Below, piece by piece: positions 46,074 through 55,867 of a stretch of 64,000 nt of DNA (the stretch's first letter is position 1; every line of letters begins with the position of its first letter). Origin of the DNA: Mycolicibacterium rufum (GTDB lineage: Bacteria; Actinomycetota; Actinomycetes; Mycobacteriales; Mycobacteriaceae). The DNA is taken from the NCBI RefSeq assembly GCF_022374875.2, contig NZ_CP092427.2, positions 2,790,001 to 2,854,000 on the forward strand. Reading direction: 5' to 3'. Both the position numbers and the translations under genes were made by a program. The notes beneath the pieces are model-generated. The model ran no database searches and was not told where the DNA came from. It was given only the letters and a program-made list of their open reading frames with translations.

Positions 46074-46875
46074 GGTCCTCACCGCGGCGCCGCGGCCGGT
46101 CACCCCGACGACCATCCTCGCCCAGCAGCTCACCGAGCTCTACGACCACGTCCGAGTCCAGCCGGACGCCGACCCGGAGACGCTCGAGAAGCTGCGTCAG
46201 GCACGGGATCTCGCGACCGGCCTGGATCCGTACCTGGAGGCCAACACCACCGGGGAGTCCCCGGCTCTGGCCGAGCTGGCGCGCCGTACGCGGGCGCACC
46301 TGTGGCGCGACGGGCTCGAGCAGGAGATGCTCTCCGGGCACGTCGAAGGGCAGCTGCTCAAGTTCCTGGTGCGGATGACCGGGGCGGCCCGAGTGCTCGA
46401 GATCGGCATGTTCACCGGCTATTCCGCGCTGGCGATGGCCGAGGCGCTACCGGACCACGGTGTGGTCGTCGCGTGCGAGATCGACCCGGGCGCCGCGGAT
46501 CTCGCCCGCGCGGCGTTCGACGCCTCCGGCATCGGGGACCGCATCCGGATCGAACTCGGGCCCGCGCTGGAGACGCTGCGCCGGATGGCCGACGGCGGGG
46601 AGCCCCCGTTCGACATCGTGTTCGTCGACGCCGACAAAGCCGGCTACCTGGGTTACCTGGACCTGCTGCTGGACTCGGCGCTGCTGTCTCCGGGCGCGGT
46701 GATCGCGGTGGACAACACGCTGATGCAGGGCCAGCCGTGGACCGACGGCGCGGTCACCGACAACGGCACCGCGATCGCCACGTTCAACCGCGCGCTGGCC
46801 GACGACCCCCGGACCGAACAGGTGCTGATCCCCGTCCGCGACGGGCTGACCCTGATCCGTCCGCTCCCGCGATGA
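46066..46875 (+). CDS. mysB: MysB, O-methyltransferase forming 4-deoxygadusol
   Basis: 269-aa class I SAM methyltransferase of the MysB type. SAM motif [20 protein letters not shown] (about 106-125), the acidic metal/adenosine motif FIDADK-equivalent FVDADKAGY, and VDNTLMQGQ; the upstream [19 protein letters not shown] segment is characteristic of cyanobacterial MysB (Ava_3857). It methylates desmethyl-4-deoxygadusol. Its start overlaps the mysA stop by 8 nt and its stop overlaps mysC (ATGA). Different from the Rv0187-like methyltransferase at 50056. Confidence 0.93.
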   Translation: MAEVLTAAPRPVTPTTILAQQLTELYDHVRVQPDADPETLEKLRQARDLATGLDPYLEANTTGESPALAELARRTRAHLWRDGLEQEMLSGHVEGQLLKFLVRMTGAARVLEIGMFTGYSALAMAEALPDHGVVVACEIDPGAADLARAAFDASGIGDRIRIELGPALETLRRMADGGEPPFDIVFVDADKAGYLGYLDLLLDSALLSPGAVIAVDNTLMQGQPWTDGAVTDNGTAIATFNRALADDPRTEQVLIPVRDGLTLIRPLPR

Positions 46876-48236
46876 CGCTCACCGCGGAGACCACCGAACG
46901 GGCCGCCCCGGAGGGTGCGGTGCGGCGTCGTCCGGACGCCGCCCGCACCCTCGCCACCCTCGCGGCACTGACCGCCACACTGCCGGTCGATCTGGCGATC
47001 ACCGGGGCGGCGCTGCTGCGCCGCGCCCCCCGTCCGGCCGTCCGCCCCGCGGCGCGTCCGCGCACGGTGCTCGTCAGCGGCGGCAAGATGACCAAGGCGC
47101 TGCACCTGGCGCGCGCGTTCCATCTGGCCGGGCACCGCGTGGTGCTCGCCGAGTCGGCCAAGTACCGCTGGACCGGGCACCGCTTCTCGCGGGCGGTGTC
47201 GGCTTTCCACTGCCTGCCCGACGCGTCCGATCCGCGCTACCCGCAGGCCCTGGCCGACATCATCGTCGCCGAGGGGGTCGACGTGTTCGTCCCGGTGTCC
47301 AGTCCCGCGGCCAGCGTGCCCGAGGCGATGGTGGCGGATTTGGTCCGTGATCGGGTGGCCGGACGCTGCGAGGTGCTGCACGGCTCGGCCGCGCTCATCG
47401 CGACACTCGACGACAAGCGCGACTTCAGCCGGCTGGCCACGTCGATCGGGCTGAGCGTGCCCGAGTCGGTGCTGATCACCGATCCCCGCGACGTCGAGCG
47501 CTTCGACTTCGCGCCCGGCCGCTCCTACATCCTCAAGAGACTCTCCTACAACCCGGTCGGCCGCACCGATCTGACGCGTCTGCACCGCGACACCCCCGAG
47601 CACAACGCCGCGTTCGCACACTCCCTGGACATCTCGCCCGCCGACCCGTGGCTGCTGCAGGAGTACGTCGACGGGCAGGAGTACTGCACCCACGCCACGG
47701 TGCGCGACGGTGCCGTCGCCGTGTACGGCTGCTGCGAATCCTCAGCGGTGCAACTGAATTACCGCTTCGTCGACCGGCCGGCGATGCGGGCCTGGGTCAC
47801 CCGCTTCGCCGCGGCGCTGGGTCTGACCGGGCAGGTGTCGTTCGACTTCATCGAGGCCGCCGACGGGCGCGTGTACGCGATCGAGTGCAACCCCCGCACC
47901 CACAGCGCCATCACGATGTTCCACGATCACCCCGAGCTCGCGCACGCCTACCTCGAGGACCGGCCCACCGCCATCACCCCGCTGCCCGGATCCACGCCGA
48001 CCTACTGGATCTACCACGAAGTGTGGCGCCTGGTACGCGGACCCGACCGGCTGCGCCGGCTGCGGGTAATCGCGGGAGGCCGCGACGCGATCTTCGCGGC
48101 GTGGGATCCGCTGCCCTATCTCGCGGTGTACCACCTGCAGATCCCCGCGCTGCTGATCGACAACCTGCGGCGCCGGCGAGGGTGGCGGCGCATCGACTTC
48201 AACATCGGCAAGCTCGTCGAAGCGGGCGGTGATTGA
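46872..48236 (+). CDS. mysC: MysC, ATP-grasp ligase forming mycosporine-glycine
   Basis: 454-aa ATP-grasp enzyme that couples glycine to 4-deoxygadusol. A hydrophobic N-terminal segment (about 30-55) precedes the signature VLVSGGKMTKALHLARAFHLAGHR (in part, about 66-90); ATP-grasp residues in YILKRLSYN and IECNPRTHSAITMFHDHP; and the C-terminal RIDFNIGKLVEAGGD is shared with cyanobacterial MysC (Ava_3856). The N-terminal hydrophobic stretch suggests membrane association, as in other MysC proteins. Confidence 0.94.
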   Translation: MTLTAETTERAAPEGAVRRRPDAARTLATLAALTATLPVDLAITGAALLRRAPRPAVRPAARPRTVLVSGGKMTKALHLARAFHLAGHRVVLAESAKYRWTGHRFSRAVSAFHCLPDASDPRYPQALADIIVAEGVDVFVPVSSPAASVPEAMVADLVRDRVAGRCEVLHGSAALIATLDDKRDFSRLATSIGLSVPESVLITDPRDVERFDFAPGRSYILKRLSYNPVGRTDLTRLHRDTPEHNAAFAHSLDISPADPWLLQEYVDGQEYCTHATVRDGAVAVYGCCESSAVQLNYRFVDRPAMRAWVTRFAAALGLTGQVSFDFIEAADGRVYAIECNPRTHSAITMFHDHPELAHAYLEDRPTAITPLPGSTPTYWIYHEVWRLVRGPDRLRRLRVIAGGRDAIFAAWDPLPYLAVYHLQIPALLIDNLRRRRGWRRIDFNIGKLVEAGGD

Positions 48237-49263
48237 GGTGGGGCGCACCATCATCCAGCTCGTCGGATCGCCGGTGGACGAGTTCCACGCCGAGCTGTCA
48301 CGGCTGTATGCGGGCGCCAGCGCGGCGGCGCTGGCCGAGCGCCACAGCGTCGCCTTCGCCTACGTCGCCCCCGGCGGCACCTGGCAGTTCCCCGACGCCC
48401 TCGACGCGCACAGCCTGGCCGCGGCCGAACCGCTGTCGGCGGCGGCGGGCATCGCGGCGCTGGCCGGGATGCGTGCGGATGTCGTTCTGCCGCAGATGTT
48501 CTGCCACCCGGGGATGACGTCGTACCGGGCGCTGCTGGACCTGCTGGGGCTGCGCTACCTCGGCAACACCCCCGAGGTGATGGCCAACACCGAGGACAAG
48601 GCGGTGGCGCGCGCACTGGTAGCGGCCCACGGCGTCGCGGTGCCGGCGGGCCGGGTCGTGACGCACCCCGTAACCCACCCCGACGAGGTGGACCTGCCGC
48701 TGCCGGTGGTCGTCAAGCCCGCCCGGTCGGACAACTCGATGGGGGTGTCGCTGGTCACCGACCGGGCGGAGTTGGGGGAGGCGGTGGGCCGGGCGAGGTC
48801 GCATTCGGCCGACGTACTCGTCGAGACGTTCGTGCCACTCGGGCGCGAGGTGCGCTGCGGCGTGCTGGAGGTCGACGGCCGGCTGGTGTGCCTGCCGCTG
48901 GAGGAGTACGCGCTCGACGCCCCGATCCGGTTGCCGGCCGACAAGCTGGGCCGCACCGGGGGCGGGGACCTGCGCCTGGTGGCCGGCGACGCGGGCCGCG
49001 CGTGGATCGTGCAGCGCGACGACCCGGCAGTCGCCGCGGTGTGGCGGGCGGCGCAGGCGTGCTTCCGGGCGCTGGGCTGCCGGCACTACGGGCTCTTCGA
49101 CTTCCGTATCGATCCCGACGGCGTGCCGTGGTTCCTGGAGGCCGGGCCCTACTGCTCGTTCGCGCCGTCCAGCGTGATCGTCAAAATGGCTGCCGCGCAA
49201 GGTCTTCCACTGACCGATCTGTTCGACACCCTGTGCCGCGAGGCACGCATCGAGGCGGCATGA
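48229..49263 (+). CDS. mysD: MysD, D-Ala-D-Ala-ligase-like enzyme adding the second amino acid
   Basis: 344-aa ATP-grasp ligase of the MysD type, which attaches a second amino acid (Ser in shinorine, Thr in porphyra-334, or Gly) to mycosporine-glycine. Key segments: QLVGSPVDEFHAELSRLY, LPQMFCHPGMTSYRALLDLL, VVKPARSDNSMGVSLV (ATP loop), LGREVRCGVLEVDG and CRHYGLFDFRID with FLEAGPYCSFAPSSV. All match MysD in order. The amino acid cannot be read from sequence. GTG 48229 overlaps mysC; GTG 48238 is the alternative. Overlaps the dioxygenase by 4 nt. Confidence 0.92.
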   Translation: MIEVGRTIIQLVGSPVDEFHAELSRLYAGASAAALAERHSVAFAYVAPGGTWQFPDALDAHSLAAAEPLSAAAGIAALAGMRADVVLPQMFCHPGMTSYRALLDLLGLRYLGNTPEVMANTEDKAVARALVAAHGVAVPAGRVVTHPVTHPDEVDLPLPVVVKPARSDNSMGVSLVTDRAELGEAVGRARSHSADVLVETFVPLGREVRCGVLEVDGRLVCLPLEEYALDAPIRLPADKLGRTGGGDLRLVAGDAGRAWIVQRDDPAVAAVWRAAQACFRALGCRHYGLFDFRIDPDGVPWFLEAGPYCSFAPSSVIVKMAAAQGLPLTDLFDTLCREARIEAA

Positions 49264-50045
49264 CGATCGAGGTGACCACCCGCCATCCGATCGGCGCCCG
49301 GATCCGGGGTGTGCGGGTCGGCCCGCTGGACCCGACGGTCGTCGCGCACCTGCGGGCGCTGCTCGCGGTGCACGGGGTGCTCGTGCTGCCGGATCAGCGC
49401 GTCGACGACGCCGACTTCGCGCGGTTCCTGCAGAGCTTCGGCGAGCTGGTGTTCACCACCGGGGAGACCCCGGTGCCGCACGCCCCGCTGCTCAACGTGA
49501 TCACCAACGTGGGGCGCACGCGGGCGCCGCGGTCGTCGTTCCACGTCGACACCAGTTATCTGCGCTGCCCGCCGGCCTACACCGCACTGCGCGCGGTGAC
49601 GGTGCCCGAGCGTGGCGGGCAGACGTTGTTCACCAACCAGTACCACGCCTACGACACGCTGCCGCGGGAGATGCAGGCCCGCATCCGGAACCGGGTCGTC
49701 ACCCACGTGGTCACCGGTCTGGACCTCGACGAGGGCGCGGAGACCTCAGCGCGGCACCCGCTGGTGCTGCGGCACCCGCTGTCCGGCCGGACGGCGCTGT
49801 ACCTGTCGACCCGGCAGCGGTGCCGCGAGGTCAGCGGGATGGCGCCGGAGGCCGCGGAGCAGTTGATCGATGAGCTACTCGAGCATTCGACCCGGCAGGA
49901 CAACGTGTTTCGGCATCAGTGGCAGCCCGACGACGTGGTGATCTGGGACAACCGGTGCGTCATGCACAGGGCCGACCACGACGGCGTGGTCGGCGACCGG
50001 GTGATGCACCGCGGCACGGTCGTGGACCGCACGGCCTGGGGTTGA
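49260..50045 (+). CDS. TauD/TfdA-family Fe(II)/2-oxoglutarate dioxygenase, candidate MAA tailoring enzyme
   Basis: 261-aa dioxygenase with the complete facial triad H95, D97 (FHVDTS) and H236 (VMHRAD), plus R251 for 2-oxoglutarate. Not of the PhyH family of cyanobacterial MysH, which makes palythines by oxidative trimming of the glycine arm, though it could catalyse an analogous reaction. The ATGA overlap with mysD makes it part of the operon. Its product is unknown; the nearest analogue activity is N-dealkylation or hydroxylation of the imine amino-acid side chain. Confidence 0.85.
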   Translation: MTIEVTTRHPIGARIRGVRVGPLDPTVVAHLRALLAVHGVLVLPDQRVDDADFARFLQSFGELVFTTGETPVPHAPLLNVITNVGRTRAPRSSFHVDTSYLRCPPAYTALRAVTVPERGGQTLFTNQYHAYDTLPREMQARIRNRVVTHVVTGLDLDEGAETSARHPLVLRHPLSGRTALYLSTRQRCREVSGMAPEAAEQLIDELLEHSTRQDNVFRHQWQPDDVVIWDNRCVMHRADHDGVVGDRVMHRGTVVDRTAWG

Positions 50046-50055
50046 CCGCCTGGGG

Positions 50056-50715
50056 TTAGCGCAGGACCGCGACCGCGAAGCCGTCCCAGCCCTTGGTGCC
50101 GACGGTCTGGATCGCGGCGGTGTCCAGACGCGGGTGCTCGCCCATCATCGCGAGCATGTCGCGCACCGCCTGAGCCTGCCGGTCGTCCGGCCGGGGCGCC
50201 AGCACGCGACCGAAGCGGGCGATGTTGTCGACGATGATCACGGTTCCCGGCGCGCCGAGGGTGATGGCCCATTCGACATAGGCGACGTTGTTCTCCTTGT
50301 CCGCGTCGATGAACACGAGGTCGAACGGCGCGCGGTCGGCCAGCGTGGGCAGGGTGTCGAGGGCGGCGCCGACGATGATCTCGACCCGGTCGGCCACCCC
50401 CGCGCGGTCCAGGTTGGCGCGGGCCACCTCGGCGTGCGCGGGCTCGAACTCCAGGCTGACCACCGCGCCGTCCGGTCCGACGGCGCGGGCCAGTGCGATG
50501 GTGCTGTAGCCGGCGAGCGTGCCGATCTCGAGGACCCGGCGCGCCTTGGCCACCCGCACCCACAGCGACAGCAGCTTGGCGTGCTGCGCCGACACCTCGA
50601 TGGCCGGCATCCCGGCCGCGGACGCTGCGTCGCGCGCAGCGCGCAGCGCGTCGTCCTCGGTGTGCAGCAGGTCGGTGAACATCGCGTCGAGGGACACCCA
50701 GTCGGGCTCGGTCAC
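50056..50715 (-). CDS. Class I SAM O-methyltransferase (Rv0187-like)
   Basis: 219-aa catechol-O-methyltransferase-type enzyme: SAM motif VLEIGTLAGYSTIALARAVG (about 60-79), metal motif FIDADKENN and IVDNIARFG. Its length and features match Rv0187, reported to be a metal-dependent O-methyltransferase. Convergent with the mys operon and separated by 10 bp; it marks the return to the conserved backbone and need not act on MAAs. GTG start at 50715. Confidence 0.83.
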   Translation of the reverse strand: MTEPDWVSLDAMFTDLLHTEDDALRAARDAASAAGMPAIEVSAQHAKLLSLWVRVAKARRVLEIGTLAGYSTIALARAVGPDGAVVSLEFEPAHAEVARANLDRAGVADRVEIIVGAALDTLPTLADRAPFDLVFIDADKENNVAYVEWAITLGAPGTVIIVDNIARFGRVLAPRPDDRQAQAVRDMLAMMGEHPRLDTAAIQTVGTKGWDGFAVAVLR

Positions 50716-50739
50716 ATCAGCGACGCTACCGCGCGCGGC

Positions 50740-51234
50740 TCAGCCGATCACGCCCTCGTTCGCGCACACCACCCGCAGCACGTGGGCCACCTCCGGGCCC
50801 ATCACCGCGGCGGCGAGCTCACGCAGCGTCGCGACGAACTCCGGTCCGTGCGCGGGCTCGGTGTCGCAGAGGTGGTGCGCGACCTCGTGCAGCACCACCA
50901 GCTCGCGCAGCGCCCACGCCTCGCGGCCCTGCGGCACCGCGATCGTCGCGGCGTCACCCGCGCGTTCGTAGTGCGCGGCGGTCGCGCCCCGGCGCGGCCG
51001 CACCCGCAGCGGCCCACGCACCGGCCAGGTCGCCGCGACCGACGGTAGGGCGAGGACCTCGTCGACATAGGCCTGGACCGAGTCCACCGACGCGAAGCGC
51101 GCTTCGGGCGGCAGCGTCAGCTGGGTGCCGAAGAACTCGACGATCCGGTTGTTGCGCTCTGCGGCCCGGTCGAACATCGTCCGCACGAACCCTTCGGCCG
51201 CATAGACTTTCGCGCGCTGGGCGTCCCGGGTCAT
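50740..51234 (-). CDS. TIGR04338-type metallohydrolase-like protein (Rv0185-like)
   Basis: 164-aa protein with an intact HEVAHHL zinc motif (HExxH, about residue 118) and downstream Glu/His candidates in AHGPEFV, giving a possible HExxH-x7-H metal site. The TIGR04338 family is restricted to actinobacteria; activity unproven. Its ATG overlaps the DUF2786 gene stop (ATGA), same order as Rv0184-Rv0185. Confidence 0.72.
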   Translation of the reverse strand: MTRDAQRAKVYAAEGFVRTMFDRAAERNNRIVEFFGTQLTLPPEARFASVDSVQAYVDEVLALPSVAATWPVRGPLRVRPRRGATAAHYERAGDAATIAVPQGREAWALRELVVLHEVAHHLCDTEPAHGPEFVATLRELAAAVMGPEVAHVLRVVCANEGVIG

Positions 51235-51983
51235 CTCCCCAGTGCCCGGCGGGCCCCCGCCAGTTCGGTGTCGCCGCCCAGCCGCGCCCGCCGGCCGGCA
51301 CGGTCACCGGCCCGCCGCGCCGCCGAGGAGTAGCCCGCCGTCGCGCTCGTCGCCCGCCACGTGCCCCGCGCCCGCGACGTCTGCCGGTAGTAGTCCCTGA
51401 GCTCGAGGTCCTTGTCGCGCAACGCGATCGCGGTCCCGGTCTTCGCCGACGGACCCGAGGTGGCCTCCTTCTGGGCCTGTTCGCGCGCCTCGGCGAGCCG
51501 TTGCCCGACCCGTGCGCCGAACGCGAGCTGGAAGTTGATGCGCGCGGTGATGGTCGGTGTCGGCCGGTGCGCGCCGGAGGCGGTGTAGTCCTTCGACGCA
51601 CGGACCATCTGCAGCACCAGGCTGGTGTACAGCGCATGGGTGGCGTCGATGTCCTCGGCGAAGCCGTAGGCGTAGACGAACGTCGAGTTCGACGCGATGT
51701 CGCATTTGACGTCGTTGGCCGCGGCGATGACCACGAACAGCTGCACGTAGGTGCGCAGACCCCGGGCGCCGGGCTCGCCGATGGTGACGGTGCGCTGCAC
51801 CGGCGTCTGCGCGGCGGTGCGGGTGGCGCTGTGCGACCGGGCGACCGCCAGGTCGATCGAGGTGGCGGTGGCCAGCCGCTGCGCGGCCGCCATGAATGCC
51901 TCGGCCTCGTGTTCGTTGTCGGTGCCCTCGGCCTGGCGCAGCAGCGCGGCAATCCGGGCCAGCATCTTCTCGTCGGAGCTCAT
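51231..51983 (-). CDS. DUF2786 protein (Rv0184-like)
   Basis: 250-aa soluble protein. The N-terminal MLARIAALLRQAEGTDNEHEAEAFMAAAQRLA-type helix pair (quoted in part) is the DUF2786 signature; a DUF7168-like region follows. The Rv0185-like partner supplies the metal motif. Role unknown; the conserved gene pair suggests that they work together. ATG 51983 is favoured over an upstream in-frame ATG at 52013. Confidence 0.75.
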   Translation of the reverse strand: MSSDEKMLARIAALLRQAEGTDNEHEAEAFMAAAQRLATATSIDLAVARSHSATRTAAQTPVQRTVTIGEPGARGLRTYVQLFVVIAAANDVKCDIASNSTFVYAYGFAEDIDATHALYTSLVLQMVRASKDYTASGAHRPTPTITARINFQLAFGARVGQRLAEAREQAQKEATSGPSAKTGTAIALRDKDLELRDYYRQTSRARGTWRATSATAGYSSAARRAGDRAGRRARLGGDTELAGARRALGR

Positions 51984-52070
51984 GCCCGAAAACCTAGGCC
52001 GGGCCGCAGACATGTCATCGACGACCAGTATCGCTCATCCCCACAACCGGATTCATCCACAGCCGCGCGG

Positions 52071-53938
<1,868 letters not shown>

Positions 53939-53952
53939 CTATTTTTCGGGGG

Positions 53953-53981
53953 CTGACCCTGTCGGTGGTGCTGCGTAAGCT
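53953..53981 (+). promoter_or_regulatory. Putative sigG promoter, leaderless
   Basis: -35-like CTGACC (53953-53958), 17-bp spacer, -10 TAAGCT (53976-53981); the GTG start at 53989 follows 7 nt later with no ribosome binding site. Consistent with leaderless sigG mRNA. Confidence 0.4.
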
Positions 53982-53988
53982 GCCAGAC

Positions 53989-54996
53989 GTGACCGTGTTG
54001 GCTGTCGAGGGCAGCAGCGCCGAGGATGCCTTTCTCGCCGATGCCCAGCGGTATCGGCGGGAATTGCTCGCGCACTGCTACCGGATGACCGGGTCCCTGC
54101 ACGATGCGGAGGACCTGGTGCAGGAGACGTTCCTGCGGGCGTGGAAGTCGTATCACGGGTTCGAGGGCAAGTCCTCGATCCGCACCTGGCTGTACCGGAT
54201 CGCGACGAACACCTGCCTGACCGCACTGGAGGGCCGGAACCGGCGGCCGCTGCCCAGCGGGCTCGGCCAGCCGTCGTCGGACCCCCTCGCCGAACTGCAC
54301 GAACGGCATGAGATCACGTGGCTGGAACCGCTGCCCGACGCGCCGCGGGAGGACCCGTCGGACCCGTCGGTGATCGCCGAGTCCCGCGAGTCGGTGCGGT
54401 TGGCGTTCATCGCGGCGCTACAGCATCTGCCGCCGCGGCAGCGCGCGGTGCTGGTGCTGCGCGAGGTGCTGCAGTGGAAGGCCGCCGAGGTGGGCGCGGC
54501 GATCGGCGCGTCGACCGCGGCGGTCAACAGCCTGCTGCAGCGGGCCCGCGCCCAGCTCGACGAGGTGGCGCCCAGCCGCGACGACGAGGCGGCCGACCTC
54601 GACTCGCCGGAGGCGGCCGAGATGCTGGACCGCTTCATCGCCGCGTTCGAGACCTACGACATTGACCGGCTGGTCGAGCTGTTCACCGCCGATGCGATCT
54701 GGGAGATGCCGCCCTTCGACGGGTGGTACGACGGCCCGGCCGACATCGTGTCGCTGTCGAAGAACCACTGCCCCGCCGAGGGGCCCGACGACATGCTCTA
54801 CCTGCGCACCACCGCCAACGGCCAGCCGGCCGCGGCGATGTACATGCGCAACCCGAAGACCGGGGTGCACGAGGCGTTCCAACTGCAGGTGCTCGACATC
54901 CGTGACACGGGCATCGCACACGTCGTGGCGTTCATGGAGCAGTCGCTGTTCGAGAAGTTCGGCCTGCCCCTGACGCTGAACCCGTCGGCGCGATAG
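53989..54996 (+). CDS. sigG: SigG ECF sigma factor with C-terminal SnoaL-like domain
   Basis: 335-aa ECF sigma factor, orthologue of Rv0182c, induced by DNA damage and in macrophages in M. tuberculosis. Region 2 (about 18-75, LVQETFLRAWKSYHGF and IRTWLYRIATN), region 4 (about 135-190, LPPRQRAVLVLREVL and IGASTAAVNSLLQRARAQL), then a SnoaL-like C-terminal extension (about 210-325) that likely modulates activity in place of an anti-sigma factor. GTG 53989 is preferred over the longer frame because of the leaderless promoter. Its stop lies inside an ArsR-type operator. Confidence 0.9.
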   Translation: MTVLAVEGSSAEDAFLADAQRYRRELLAHCYRMTGSLHDAEDLVQETFLRAWKSYHGFEGKSSIRTWLYRIATNTCLTALEGRNRRPLPSGLGQPSSDPLAELHERHEITWLEPLPDAPREDPSDPSVIAESRESVRLAFIAALQHLPPRQRAVLVLREVLQWKAAEVGAAIGASTAAVNSLLQRARAQLDEVAPSRDDEAADLDSPEAAEMLDRFIAAFETYDIDRLVELFTADAIWEMPPFDGWYDGPADIVSLSKNHCPAEGPDDMLYLRTTANGQPAAAMYMRNPKTGVHEAFQLQVLDIRDTGIAHVVAFMEQSLFEKFGLPLTLNPSAR

Positions 54997-55058
54997 GCAA
55001 TCAAAGGGTTGCGCTTTCCGCGGCGCCCCGTTAGCGTGATAGGCAACCAGGAGGTTGC
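54992..55058. promoter_or_regulatory. Tandem 21-bp operators of the ArsR-SRPBCC operon
   Basis: Two near-identical 21-bp sites, 54992-55012 and 55038-55058 (17 of 21 bases identical), start with GATAGGCAA and end with GGTTGC. The second contains the perfect inverted repeat GCAACC-AGGA-GGTTGC (55043-55058) and overlaps the ribosome binding site of the SRPBCC gene. The first spans the sigG stop codon. Most likely bound by the co-encoded ArsR repressor. Confidence 0.7.
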
Positions 55059-55063
55059 ATGAC

Positions 55064-55543
55064 ATGACAGATCGTATCGAGAAGAGCGCAGTGCTGCGAG
55101 CCCCGCTCGACCGGGTGTGGCGGGCGATCAGCGATTCCGCGGAGTTCGGCATCTGGTTCGGGATGACCGTCGACGCACCGTTCGTCGCGGGCACCACGGT
55201 CACCGGGGTGATGGCGCCGACCGCGGTGGACGACGAGGTGGCCGCCCAGCAGGAGGCGTTCGCCGGGGTGTCGTTTCCCCTGCACGTCGTCGCGCTGGAG
55301 CCGCAGCGCTACTTCGCGTTCCGGTGGAATCCGTTGCCGGAGCCCGAATTCGCGGACCTGACCACGCTGGTGGAGTTCACCCTGACCGAGGCCGACGGCG
55401 GCGTCCTCCTCGAGATCGTGGAGTCCGGCTTCGACGCGCTCCCCGAGACCCGGCGCGCCGCGGCGTTCGCCGACAACAGCGGTGGGTGGGCCACCCAGCT
55501 CCGCCTCGTCGGGCGGTATGTGGCGGCACCGCAGTGGGCGTGA
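55064..55543 (+). CDS. SRPBCC/AHSA1-domain protein
   Basis: 159-aa AHSA1-like SRPBCC protein: start RIEKSAVLRAPLDRVWRAISDS, central FPLHVVALEPQRYFAFRW, end GWATQLRLVGRYV. Such proteins are typical partners of ArsR regulators. ATG 55064 with AGGAGG 9 nt upstream. GTGA overlap with arsR. Ligand unknown. Confidence 0.82.
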   Translation: MTDRIEKSAVLRAPLDRVWRAISDSAEFGIWFGMTVDAPFVAGTTVTGVMAPTAVDDEVAAQQEAFAGVSFPLHVVALEPQRYFAFRWNPLPEPEFADLTTLVEFTLTEADGGVLLEIVESGFDALPETRRAAAFADNSGGWATQLRLVGRYVAAPQWA

Positions 55544-55866
55544 CGGCGGAGGCGAGCACGACGGCGGCGCCGGTCTTCGACGCGCTCGGCGATCCGCACC
55601 GGCTGCGCATGGTCGTCTGGCTGTGCGACACCGGACCGTGCTCGACGTCGGCGGTGACGCAGTCGGTTCCGGTGACGCGGCAGGCGGCGACCAAGCACCT
55701 CACCCTGCTGGAGTCGGCGGGGGTGGTCCGCAGCGAGAAGCGCGGACGTGAGCGGATCTGGTCGGTGCAGACCGCGTCGTTGACCGCCGCCCAGGACTAC
55801 CTGGCCACGCTGTCGCAACGCTGGGACCGGCGCATCGACCGGTTGCGGGCGTTCGTCGAGGACTGA
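55540..55866 (+). CDS. ArsR-family regulator paired with SRPBCC protein
   Basis: 108-aa winged-helix protein: APVFDALGDPHRLRMVVWL and QSVPVTRQAATKHLTLLESAGVV recognition helix region. It lacks the CxC metal motif of classic ArsR proteins, so it is of the SdpR-like, non-metal type commonly encoded with SRPBCC genes. Probably represses its own operon through the tandem sites at 54992-55058. Ends 1 bp from the convergent MarR gene. Confidence 0.85.
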   Translation: MTAEASTTAAPVFDALGDPHRLRMVVWLCDTGPCSTSAVTQSVPVTRQAATKHLTLLESAGVVRSEKRGRERIWSVQTASLTAAQDYLATLSQRWDRRIDRLRAFVED

Positions 55867-55867
55867 C

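Noticed and set aside
50056..50715. Methyltransferase as a member of the MAA operon
   Set aside because: It is on the opposite strand, converges on the operon, and matches backbone gene Rv0187 in position and length; mysB already supplies the methylation step.
52021..52070. Possible small RNA or terminator after the DUF2786 gene
   Set aside because: Only short imperfect repeats (CATCCACA and CATCCCCA types); nothing strong enough to call.
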